Source of the DNA: Bufo bufo | Lineage: Eukaryota > Chordata > Amphibia > Anura > Bufonidae | Direction: 5' to 3' | Assembly: GCF_905171765.1 (NCBI RefSeq) | Contig: NC_053397.1 | Span: forward strand, 5,226,946 to 5,290,945 | DNA: 64,000 nucleotides | Shown here: positions 42,601-53,800 of the stretch, piece after piece | How positions within the stretch are numbered: position 1 is the first letter of the stretch | Layout: each line of letters opens with the position of its first letter | Position numbers and translations under genes: made by a program | Notes under the pieces: model-generated | What the model saw: only the letters and a program-made list of their open reading frames with translations | What the model was told of the DNA's origin: nothing | Databases searched by the model: none

Positions 42601-45600
42601 TACAGTCATATCCACTCATCAGTATACACACTACAGTCGTATCCACTCATCAGTATACACACTACAGTCGCATCCACTCATCAGTATACACACTACAGTC
42701 ATATCCACTCATCAGTATACACACTACAGTCATATCCACTCATCAGTATACACACTACAGTCATATCCACTGATCAGTATACACAATACAGTCATATCCA
42801 CTCATCAGTATACACACTACAGTCATATCCACTCATCAGTATACACACTACAGTCATATCCACTGATCAGTATACACACTACAGTCATATCCACTCATCA
42901 GTATACACACTACAGTCATATCCACTCATCAGTATACACACTACAGTCATATCCACTGATCAGTATACACACTACAGTCATATCCACTCATCAGTATACA
43001 CACTACAGTCATATCCACTCATCAGTATACACACTACAGTCATATCCACTCATCAGTATACACACTACAGTCACATCCACTCATCAGTATACACACTACA
43101 GTCACATCCACTCATCAGTGTACACACTACAGTCATATCCACTGATCAGTATACCCACTACAGTCATATCCACTGATCAGTATACACACTACAGTCATAT
43201 CCACTCATCAGTATACACACTACAGTCATATCCACTCATCAGTATACACACTACAGTCATATCCACTCATCAGTATACACACTACCGTCATATCCACTCA
43301 TCAGTATACACACTACAGTCGCATCCACTCATCAGTATACACAATACAGTCACATCCACTCATTAGTATACACACTACAGTCACATCCACTCATCAGTAT
43401 ACACACTACAGTCATATCCACTCATCAGTATACACACTACAGTCGTATCCACTCATCAGTATACACACTACAGTCGCATCCACTCATCAGTATACACACT
43501 ACAGTCATATCCACTCATCAGTATACACACTACAGTCATATCCACTCATCAGTATACACACTACAGTCATATCCACTGATCAGTATACACAATACAGTCA
43601 TATCCACTCATCAGTATACACACTACAGTCATATCCACTCATCAGTATACACACTACAGTCATATCCACTGATCAGTATACACACTACAGTCATATCCAC
43701 TCATCAGTATACACACTACAGTCATATCCACTCATCAGTATACACACTACAGTCATATCCACTGATCAGTATACACACTACAGTCATATCCACTCATCAG
43801 TATACACACTACAGTCATATCCACTCATCAGTATACACACTACAGTCATATCCACTCATCAGTATACACACTACAGTCACATCCACTCATCAGTATACAC
43901 ACTACAGTCATATCCACTCATCAGTATACACACTACAGTCGCATCCACTCATCAGTATACACACTACAGTCATATCCACTCATCAGTATACACACTACAG
44001 TCATATCCACTCATCAGTATACACACTACAGTCACATCCACTCATCAGTGTACACACTACAGTCATATCCACTGATCAGTATACCCACTACAGTCATATC
44101 CACTGATCAGTATACACACTACAGTCATATCCACTCATCAGTATACACACTACAGTCATATCCACTCATCAGTATACACACTACAGTCATATCCACTCAT
44201 CGGTATACACACTACCGTCATATCCACTCATCAGTATACACACTACAGTCGCATCCACTCATCAGTATACACAATACAGTCACATCCACTCATTAGTATA
44301 CACACTACAGTCACATCCACTCATCAGTATACACACTACAGTAATATCCACTCATCAGTATACACACTACAGTCGCATCCACTCATCAGTATACACACTA
44401 CAGTCATATCCACTGATCAGTATACACACTACAGTCATATCCACTCATCAGTATACACACTACAGTCATATCCACTCATCAGTATACACACTACAGTCAT
44501 ATCCACTCATTAGTATACACACTACAGTCATATCCACTCATCAGTATACACACTACAGTCATATCCACTGATCAATATACACAATACAGTCATATCCACT
44601 GATCAGTATACACACTACAGTCATATCCACTGATCAGTATACACACTACAGTCATATCCACTCATCAGTATACACACTACAGTCATATCCACTCATCAGT
44701 ATACACACTACAGTCACATCCACTGATCAGTATACACACTACAGTCATATCCACTGATCAGTATACACACTACAGTCATATCCACTCATCAGTATACACA
44801 CTACAGTCACATCCACTGATCACTATACACACTACAGTCATATCCACTCATCAGTATACACACTACAGTCATATCTACTGATCAGTATACACACTACAGT
44901 CATATCCACTCATCAGTATACAAACTATAGTCATATCCACTCATCAGTATACACACTACAGTCATATCCACTCATCAGTATACACACTACAGTCGCATCC
45001 ACTCATCAGTATACACACTACAGTCATATCCACTCATCAGTATACACACTACAGTCATATCCACTCATCAGTATACACACTACAGTCACATCCACTCATC
45101 AGTGTACACACTACAGTCATATCCACTGATCAGTATACCCACTACAGTCATATCCACTGATCAGTATACACACTACAGTCATATCCACTCATCAGTATAC
45201 ACACTACAGTCGCATCCACTCATCAGTATACACACTACAGTCATATCCACTGATCAGTATACACACTACAGTCATATCCACTGATCAGTATACACAATAC
45301 AGTCATATCCACTCATCAGTATACACACTACAGTCATATCCACTCATCAGTATACACACTACAGTCATATCCACTGATCAGTATACACACTACAGTCATA
45401 TCCACTCATCAGTATACACACTACAGTCATATCCACTCATCAGTATACACACTACAGTCATATCCACTGATCAGTATACACACTACAGTCATATCCACTC
45501 ATCAGTATACACACTACAGTCATATCCACTCATCAGTATACACACTACAGTCATATCCACTCATCAGTATACACACTACAGTCACATCCACTCATCAGTA

Positions 45601-46707
45601 TACACACTACAGTCACATCCACTCATCAGTGTACACACTACAGTCATATCCACTGATCAGTATACCCACTACAGTCATATCCACTGATCAGTATACACAC
45701 TACAGTCATATCCACTCATCAGTATACACACTACAGTCATATCCACTCATCAGTATACACACTACAGTCATATCCACTCATCAGTATACACACTACCGTC
45801 ATATCCACTCATCAGTATACACACTACAGTCGCATCCACTCATCAGTATACACACTACAGTCATATCCACTCATCAGTATACACACTACAGTCGCATCCA
45901 CTCATCAGTATACACACTACAGTCATATCCACTCATCAGTATACACACTACAGTCATATCCACTCATCAGTATACACACTACAGTCACATCCACTCATCA
46001 GTATACACACTACAGTCACATCCACTCATCAGTGTACACACTACAGTCATATCCACTGATCAGTATACACACTACAGTCATATCCACTGATCAGTATACA
46101 CACTACAGTCATATCCACTCATCAGTATACACACTACAGTCATATCCACTCATCAGTATACACACTACAGTCATATCCACTCATCAGTATACACACTACA
46201 GTCGTATCCACTCATCAGTATACACACTACAGTCGCATCCACTCATCAGTATACACACTACAGTCATATCCACTCATCAGTATACACACTACAGTCATAT
46301 CCACTCATCAGTATACACACTACAGTCATATCCACTGATCAGTATACACACTACAGTCACATCCACTCATCAGTATACACACTACAGTCATATCCACTCA
46401 TCAGTATACACACTACAGTCATATCCACTCATCAGTATACACACTACAGTCACATCCACTCATCAGTATACACACTACAGTCATATCCACTCATCAGTAT
46501 ACACACTACAGTCATATCCACTGATCAGTATACACACTACAGTCACATCCACTCATCAGTATACACACTACAGTCATATCCACTCATCAGTATACACACT
46601 ACAGTCATATCCACTCATCAGTATACACACTACAGTCACATCCACTCATCAGTATACACACTACAGTCATATCCACTCATCAGTGTACACACTACAGTCA
46701 TACCCTC
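39691..46707. repeat. 31-bp minisatellite, subfamily B (about 226 units)
   Basis: 31-bp units containing CATATCCACTCATCAGTATA and CACACTACAGT. The consensus matches the reverse complement of the A unit at 26 of 31 positions. Variants are ACATCC or GCATCC for ATATCC, and CTGATCAG for CTCATCAG. A rare block (GTGTACACACTACAG followed by TATACCCACTACAG) recurs at about 43118, 44048, 45102 and 45629, with a partial copy at 46032, all at multiples of 31 bp. Confidence 0.97.
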
Positions 46708-46715
46708 ACATTATA

Positions 46716-48265
46716 CAGGGAGTGCAGAATTATTAGGCAAGTTGTATTTTTGAGGATTCATTTTATTATTGAACAACAACCATGTTCTCAATGAACCCAA
46801 AAAACTCATAAATATCAAAGCTGAATATTTTTGGAAGTAGTTTTTAGTTTGTTTTTAGTTTTAGCTATTTTAGGGGGATATCTGTGTGTGCAGGTGACTA
46901 TTACTGTGCATAATTATTAGGCAACTTAACAAAAAACAAATATATACCCATTTCAATTATTTATTTTTACCAGTGAAACCAATATAACATCTCAACATTC
47001 ACAAATATACATTTCTGACATTCAAAAACAAAACAAAAACAAATCAGTGACCAATATAGCCACCTTTCTTTGCAAGGACACTCAAAAGCCTGCCATCCAT
47101 GGATTCTGTCAGTGTTTTGATCTGTTCACCATCAACATTGCGTGCAGCAGCAACCACAGCCTCCCAGACACTGTTCAGAGAGGTGTACTGTTTTCCCTCC
47201 TTGTAAATCTCACATTTGATGATGGACCACAGGTTCTCAATGGGGTTCAGATCAGGTGAACAAGGAGGCCATGTCATTAGATTTTCTTCTTTTATACCCT
47301 TTCTTGCCAGCCACGCTGTGGAGTACTTGGACGCGTGTGATGGAGCATTGTCCTGCATGAAAATCATGTTTTTCTTGAAGGATGCAGACTTCTTCCTGTA
47401 CCACTGCTTGAAGAAGGTGTCTTCCAGAAACTGGCAGTAGGACTGGGAGTTGAGCTTGACTCCATCCTCAACCCGAAAAGGCCCCACAAGCTCATCTTTG
47501 ATGATACCAGCCCAAACCAGTACTCCACCTCCACCTTGCTGGCGTCTGAGTCGGACTGGAGCTCTCTGCCCTTTACCAATCCAGCCACGGGCCCATCCAT
47601 CTGGCCCATCAAGACTCACTCTCATTTCATCAGTCCATAAAACCTTAGAAAAATCAGTCTTGAGATATTTCTTGGCCCAGTCTTGACGTTTCAGCTTGTG
47701 TGTCTTGTTCAGTGGTGGTCGTCTTTCAGCCTTTCTTACCTTGGCCATGTCTCTGAGTATTGCACACCTTGTGCTTTTGGGCACTCCAGTGATGTTGCAG
47801 CTCTGAAATATGGCCAAACTGGTGGCATCTTGGCAGCTGCACGCTTGACTTTTCTCAGTTCATGGGCAGTTATTTTGCGCCTTGGTTTTTCCACACGCTT
47901 CTTGCGACCCTGTTGACTATTTTGAATGAAACGCTTGATTGTTCGATGATCACGCTTCAGAAGCTTTGCAATTTTAAGAGCGCTGCATCCCTCTGCAAGA
48001 TATCTCACTATTTTTGACTTTTCTGAGCCTGTCAAGTCCTTCTTTTGACCCATTTTGCCAAAGGAAAGGAAGTTGCCTAATAATTATGCACACCTAATAT
48101 AGGGTGTTGATGTCATTAGACCACACCCCTTCTCATTACAGAGATGCACATCACCTAATATGCTTAATTGGTAGTAGGCTTTCGAGCCTATACAGCTTGG
48201 AGTAAGACAACATGCATAAAGAGGATGATGTGGGCAAAATACTCATTTGCCTAATAATTCTGCAC
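46716..48265 (-). mobile_element. Tc1/mariner transposon, copy 2 (end-truncated)
   Basis: Same family and orientation as the copy at 27248. The left TIR CAGGGAGTGCAGAATTATTA is complete and preceded by TA. The other end stops at CTGCAC, missing the last six bases TCCCTG, and runs directly into satellite-like GTAGTGTACAAAG. The loss of the outer TIR should make it immobile. Confidence 0.93.
47044..48053 (-). pseudogene. Tc1/mariner transposase, frameshifted
   Basis: Nearly identical to the transposase at 27576-28580, with the same HTH, DDE motifs and 38-residue D-E spacing. A 7-bp deletion near 47825, between two GTGGCA direct repeats still seen in copy 1, splits it into a 105-codon N-terminal frame and a 257-codon catalytic frame. 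It keeps the four residues (SYCQ) that copy 1 lacks, so the family's full length is about 338 residues. Confidence 0.93.
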
Positions 48266-48299
48266 GTAGTGTACAAAGTATAGTCATATCCACTAAGTA
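48266..48299. repeat. Degenerate 31-bp satellite unit
   Basis: AGTCATATCCACTAAGTA, a remnant of subfamily B between the transposon and the hAT-like element. Confidence 0.6.
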
Positions 48300-48428
48300 C
48301 AGGGCCGGCGACACCCATAAGCAAGGTAGGCCACCGTGTACAGTGCACTCTTGCTGGGGGCGCCGCTCTGGCTACAATACAAGTCACAGCGCTCTCCGCT
48401 CTGACTCTCCTGCGCTGCTCTACACCGG

Positions 48429-48691
48429 CCCCGCCGCTCACAGGAGTATACATTTATAAACTGTAATCCGTATCCTGCAGTAACTTTAAATCAGCGCTCA
48501 TCTCTTTACTACCTTACACTCAGCTCCGGTAACAGGCAGTGCGGGCGCGTGACGTCAGTGAGTGAGCGCTGCCGCCCGCACTGCCTGTTACTGGAGCTGA
48601 GTGTAAGGTAGTAAAGAGATGAGCGCTGATTTAAAGTTACTGCAGGATACGGATTACAGTTTATAAATGTATACTCCTGTGAGCGGCGGGG
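48429..48691. repeat. Near-perfect inverted repeat, 119-bp arms
   Basis: 48429-48547 and 48573-48691 are reverse complements with one mismatch that I can see (CTCCGGTAAC against CTCCAGTAAC). The 25-bp spacer contains TGACGTCA (48550-48557), a full CRE palindrome. Confidence 0.92.
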
Positions 48692-49660
48692 AGGGGGATG
48701 ACACAATTATAGGGAGGGGTATCTGTGGATGGCACTATTATAGGGGGATCTGTGGATGACACTGTTATGGGGGATCTGTGGATGGCACTGTTATGGGGGA
48801 TCTGTGGATGACACTGTTATGGGGGATCTGTGGATGACACTGTTATGGGGGATCTGTGGATGACACTGTTATGGGGGATCTGTGGATGACACTGTTATGG
48901 GGGATCTGTGGATGACACTATTATAGGGGGATCTGTGGATGGCACTATTATAGGGGGATCTGTGGATGGCACTATTATAGGGGGATCTGTGGATGGCACT
49001 GTCGTGGGGGATCTGTGGATGACACTATTATAGGGGGATCTGTGGATGGCACTGTTATGGGGGATCTGTGGATGGCACTGTTATGGGGGATCTGTGGATG
49101 ACACTTATGCGGGGGATCTGTGGATGACACTGTTATGGGGGATCTGTGGATGACACTGTTATGGGGGATCTGTGGATGACACTATTATAGGGGGATCTGT
49201 GGATGGCACTATTATAGGGGGATCTGTGGATGGCACTGTCGTGGGGGATCTGTGGATGACACTATTATAGGGGGATCTGTGGATGGCACTGTTATGGGGG
49301 ATCTGTGGATGGCACTGTTATGGGGGATCTGTGGATGACACTTATGCGGGGGATCTGTGGATGACACTGTTATGGGGGATCTGTGGATGACACTGTTATG
49401 GGGGATCTGTGGATGACACTATTATAGGGGGATCTGTGGATGGCACTATTATAGGGGGATCTGTGGATGGCACTGTCGTGGGGGATCTGTGGATGACACT
49501 TATGGGGGGGATCTGTGGATGACACTGTTATGGGGGAACTGTGGATGACACTATTATAGGGGGATCTGTGGATGACACTATTATAGGGGGATCTGTGGAT
49601 GACACTATTATAGGGGGATCTGTGGATGACACTGTTATGGGGGATCTGTGGATGACATAT
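48692..49660. repeat. 26-28 bp minisatellite (about 37 units)
   Basis: Units with GGATCTGTGGATGACACT and GTTATGGG, alternating with a 27-bp form (ATTATAGGG, GGATGGCAC). A block of about 210 bp (CGTGGGGGATC ... TTATGCGGG) is repeated near 48992, 49222 and 49465. Confidence 0.95.
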
Positions 49661-49716
49661 ATAGCATAAGATGCGATATATATGTTATGTGTCATCCACA
49701 GATCCCCCATAACAGT
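49631..49716. repeat. 27-bp perfect hairpin at the minisatellite edge
   Basis: The last minisatellite unit (49631-49657) is followed after 32 AT-rich bases by its exact reverse complement (49690-49716). Confidence 0.9.
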
Positions 49717-50032
49717 GACTGGAGCAGACCTGCTGATAAACACACCTAGGTCACCACAAGTCAAGGTAAAAACCTACAGTTGTCAATAATGTAATGTAGT
49801 GTAGGGGGTCATGTAATGTTTTGAGGCCAAAATGGTACAGATGACCAGCAAGAATATAATATATATAAAATTAATATAAAATTAGATGGTCAAGTAAAAT
49901 GTTGCAAGCAACAATCATTAAATAGGTGGCCGACAATAAAAAGGGTGGGTCAAAGGGCGTGATCAATGGGCGGAGTCAAGGGGCGGCAAAATGAGCTTTC
50001 GCCTAGGGTGGCAAAAATCCTTGCACCAGTCA
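49717..50032. other. AT-rich right part of the hAT-like element
   Basis: Non-coding. The segment GGGCGGAGTCAAGGGGCGGC followed by GCCTAGGGTGGC leads into the right end. No gene seen. Confidence 0.4.
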
Positions 50033-50186
50033 AAGTACAGAATACAAACAAATCCACTCACCAGTATACACACTACTATCATATATAATAATTAGAATAC
50101 ACACTGCAGTCATATCCACTCAAAAATATACAAACCACCAACCAATAACTGTGGGTGGGGTGGGGCCGAGCACAATTAAATCCACC
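50033..50186. repeat. Degenerate 31-bp satellite units
   Basis: Pieces such as AATCCACTCACCAGTATACA and CAGTCATATCCACTCA, with decayed units between them. Confidence 0.6.
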
Positions 50187-50722
50187 AAAACAAAATATCA
50201 AACCCCCAAAAAATCGTAAACACATATTTGGTAACAATATCTTTATTAATTTAACATTAAAGTATCAGTCACAACAACGGCAGCACATGTCAAAAGGAAG
50301 CAACAGTGGTCTTGTAGTAATAAATGCAATGTATCAGGAGGGCTTGGGCTTGCTAAGTCTTGTCTAGTGCTTAGTGCTTACAACCTTCAAATATGCAAAT
50401 CCCAAAATAGTGGACAATGAAAACAGCAATGTATAAAAAATCAAAAGTAATAACACATATAAAATAGACCAAACATAGCCCTACATGAGCAGTGTGCCTC
50501 CGCCCGACGTACGCTTCCCTTTTCAGCTTCCTCAGGGGTTAGGGTTTCAGCTTCTCCTGATATATTGCATTTATTACTACAAGACCAGTGTCGCTTCCTT
50601 TCTTATCTGCTGCCGTTGTTGTGGCTGATTTTAGATGTTTTATACTGTGATGTTAAATTAATAAAGATATTGTTACCAAATATCTGTTTACAATTTTTTG
50701 TGGGGATTTGATATTTTGATTT
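50187..50722. mobile_element. Inverted-repeat element with hammerhead-like remnant
   Basis: Arms 50187-50340 and 50554-50722 are imperfect reverse complements (GGTAACAATATCTTTATTAA against TTAATAAAGATATTGTTACC). The about 210-bp centre contains, on the minus strand, CTGAGGA (50535-50529) and GAAGCGTACGTCGGG (complement of 50503-50517), which resembles a decayed hammerhead core. Satellite remnants lie on both sides. Possibly two head-to-head pieces of a Penelope-like element. Confidence 0.5.
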
Positions 50723-50848
50723 AGTCATCTCCTCTCAGTAGTATATAAACTACAGTGACATCCACCCATCAGTATCCACACTACAGTCATATATATATAC
50801 ACATCAATATACGCAGTCCAGTCATAGCCACTCATCATTATACACACT
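50723..50848. repeat. Degenerate B-to-C transition units
   Basis: Diverged copies (ACATCCACCCATCAGTATCC, CATAGCCACTCATCATTATA) that look like subfamily B and lead into the 33-bp units. Confidence 0.65.
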
Positions 50849-53800
50849 ACAGTCTTATCCTCCTATCAGTATACACACAGTACAGTCTTATCCTCCTATC
50901 AGTATACACACAGTACAGTCTTATCCTCCTATCAGTATACACACAGTACAGTCTTATCCTCCTATCAGTATACAGACAGTACAGTCTTATCCTCCTATCA
51001 GTATACACACAGTACAGTCTTATCCTCCTATCAGTATACACACAGTACAGTCTTATCCTCCTATCAGTATACACACAGTACAGTCTTATCCTCCTATCAG
51101 TATACACACAGTACAGTCTTATCCTTCTATCAGTATACACACAGTACAGTCTTATCCTCCTATCAGTATACACACAGTACAGTCTTATCCTCCTATCAGT
51201 ATACACACAGTACAGTCTTATCCTTCTATCAGTATACACACAGTACAGTCTTATCCTCCTATCAGTATACACACAGTACAGTCTTATCCTTCTATCAGTA
51301 TACACACAGTACAGTCTTATCCTCCTATCAGTATACACACAGTACAGTCTTATCCTCCTATCAGTATACACACAGTACAGTCTTATCCTCCTATCAGTAT
51401 ACACACAGTACAGTCTTATCCTCCTATCAGTATACACACAGTACAGTCTTATCCTCCTATCAGTATACACACAGTACAGTCTTATCCTCCTATCAGTATA
51501 CACACAGTACAGTCTTATCCTCCTATCAGTATACACACAGTACAGTCTTATCCTTCTATCAGTATACACACAGTACAGTCTTATCCTTCTATCAGTATAC
51601 ACACAGTACAGTCTTATCCTTCTATCAGTATACACAAAGTACAGTCTTATCCTTCTATCAGTATACACACAGTACAATCTTATCCTCCTATCAGTATACA
51701 CACAGTACAGTCTTATCCTTCTATCAGTATACACACAGTACAGTCTTATCCTCCTATCAGTATTCACACAGTACAGTCTTATCCTTCTATCAGTATACAC
51801 ACAGTACAGTCTTATCCTCCTATCAGTATACACACAGTACAGTCTTATCCTCCTATCAATGTACACACATTACAGTCTTATCCTCCTATCAGTATACACA
51901 CAGTACAGTCTTATCCTTCTATCAGTATACACACAGTACAGTCTTATCCTCCTATCAGTATACACACAGTACAGTCTTATCCTCCTATCAGTATACACAC
52001 AGTACAGTCTTATCCTCCTATCAGTATACACACAGTACAGTCTTATCCTTCTATCAGTATACACAGTACAGTCTTATCCTCCTATCAGTATACACACAGT
52101 ACAGTCTTATCCTTCTATCAGTATACACACACATTACAGTCTTATCCTCCTATCAGTATACACACAGTACAGTCTTATCCTTCTATCAGTATACACACAG
52201 TACAGTCTTATCCTTCTATCAGTATACACACAGTACAGTCTTATCCTTCTATCAGTATACACACAGTACAGTCTTATCCTCCTATCAGTATACACACAGT
52301 ACAGTCTTATCCTCCTATCAGTATACACACAGTACAGTCTTATCCTCCTATCAGTATACACACAGTACAGTCTTATCCTCCTATCAGTATACACACAGTA
52401 CAGTCTTATCCTTCTATCAGTATACACACAGTACAGTCTTATCCTCCTATCAGTATACACACAGTACAGTCTTATCCTCCTATCAGTATACACACAGTAC
52501 AGTCTTATCCTCCTATCAGTATACATACAGTACAGTCTTATCCTTCTATCAGTATACACACAGTACAGTCTTATCCTCCTATCAGTATACACACAGTACA
52601 GTCTTATCCTTCTATCAGTATACACACAGTACAGTCTTATCCTTCTATCAGTATACACACAGTACAGTCTTATCCTTCTATCAGTATACACACAGTACAG
52701 TCTTATCCTTCTATCAGTATACACACAGTACAGTCTTATCCTTCTATCAGTATACACACAGTACAGTCTTATCCTTCTATCAGTATACACACAGTACAGT
52801 CTTATCCTCCTATCAGTATACACACAGTACAGTCTTATCCTTCTATCAGTATACACACAGTACAGTCTTATCCTCCTATCAGTATACACACAGTACAGTC
52901 TTATCCTTCTATCAGTATACACACAGTACAGTCTTATCCTTCTATCAGTATACACACAGTACAGTCTTATCCTCCTATCAGTATACACACAGTACAGTCT
53001 TATCCTCCTATCAGTATACACACAGTACAGTCTTATCCTTCTATCAGTATACACACAGTACAGTCTTATCCTTCTATCAGTATACACACAGTACAGTCTT
53101 ATCCTTCTATCAGTATACACACAGTACAGTCTTATCCTTCTATCAGTATACACACAGTACAGTCTTATCCTCCTATCAGTATACACACAGTACAGTCTTA
53201 TCCTCCTATCAGTATACACACAGTACAGTCTTATCCTTCTATCAGTATACACAGTACAGTCTTATCCTCCTATCAGTATACACACAGTACAGTCTTATCC
53301 TTCTATCAGTATACACACAGTACAGTCTTATCCTTCTATCAGTATACACACAGTACAGTCTTATCCTTCTATCAGTATACACACAGTACAGTCTTATCCT
53401 CCTATCAGTATACACACAGTACAGTCTTATCCTTCTATCAGTATACACACAGTACAGTCTTATCCTCCTATCAGTATACATACAGTACAGTCTTATCCTC
53501 CTATCAGTATACACAGTACAGTCTTATCCTTCTATCAGTATACACACAGTACAGTCTTATCCTTCTATCAGTATACACACAGTACAGTCTTATCATCCTA
53601 TCAGTATACACACATTACAGTCTTATCCTCCTATCAGTATACACACAGTACAGTCTTATCCTTCTATCAGTATACACACAGTACAGTCTTATCCTCCTAT
53701 CAGTATACACACAGTACAGTCTTATCCTCCTATCAGTATACACACAGTACAGTCTTATCCTTCTATCAGTATACACACAGTACAGTCTTATCCTCCTATC

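Larger units (their letters stand above)
48300..50032. mobile_element. Non-autonomous hAT-like element
   Basis: Begins CAGGGCCGGCGACACC and ends CCTTGCACCAGTCA, a diverged match to the complement of its start (expected CCGGCCCTG). AAGTA occurs on both flanks (48295-48299 and 50033-50038) as a possible shortened target duplication. Satellite remnants lie on both sides. The interior holds a 119-bp inverted repeat and a 26-28 bp minisatellite. No transposase. The hAT label comes from the CAGGG-type end and is tentative. Confidence 0.42.
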
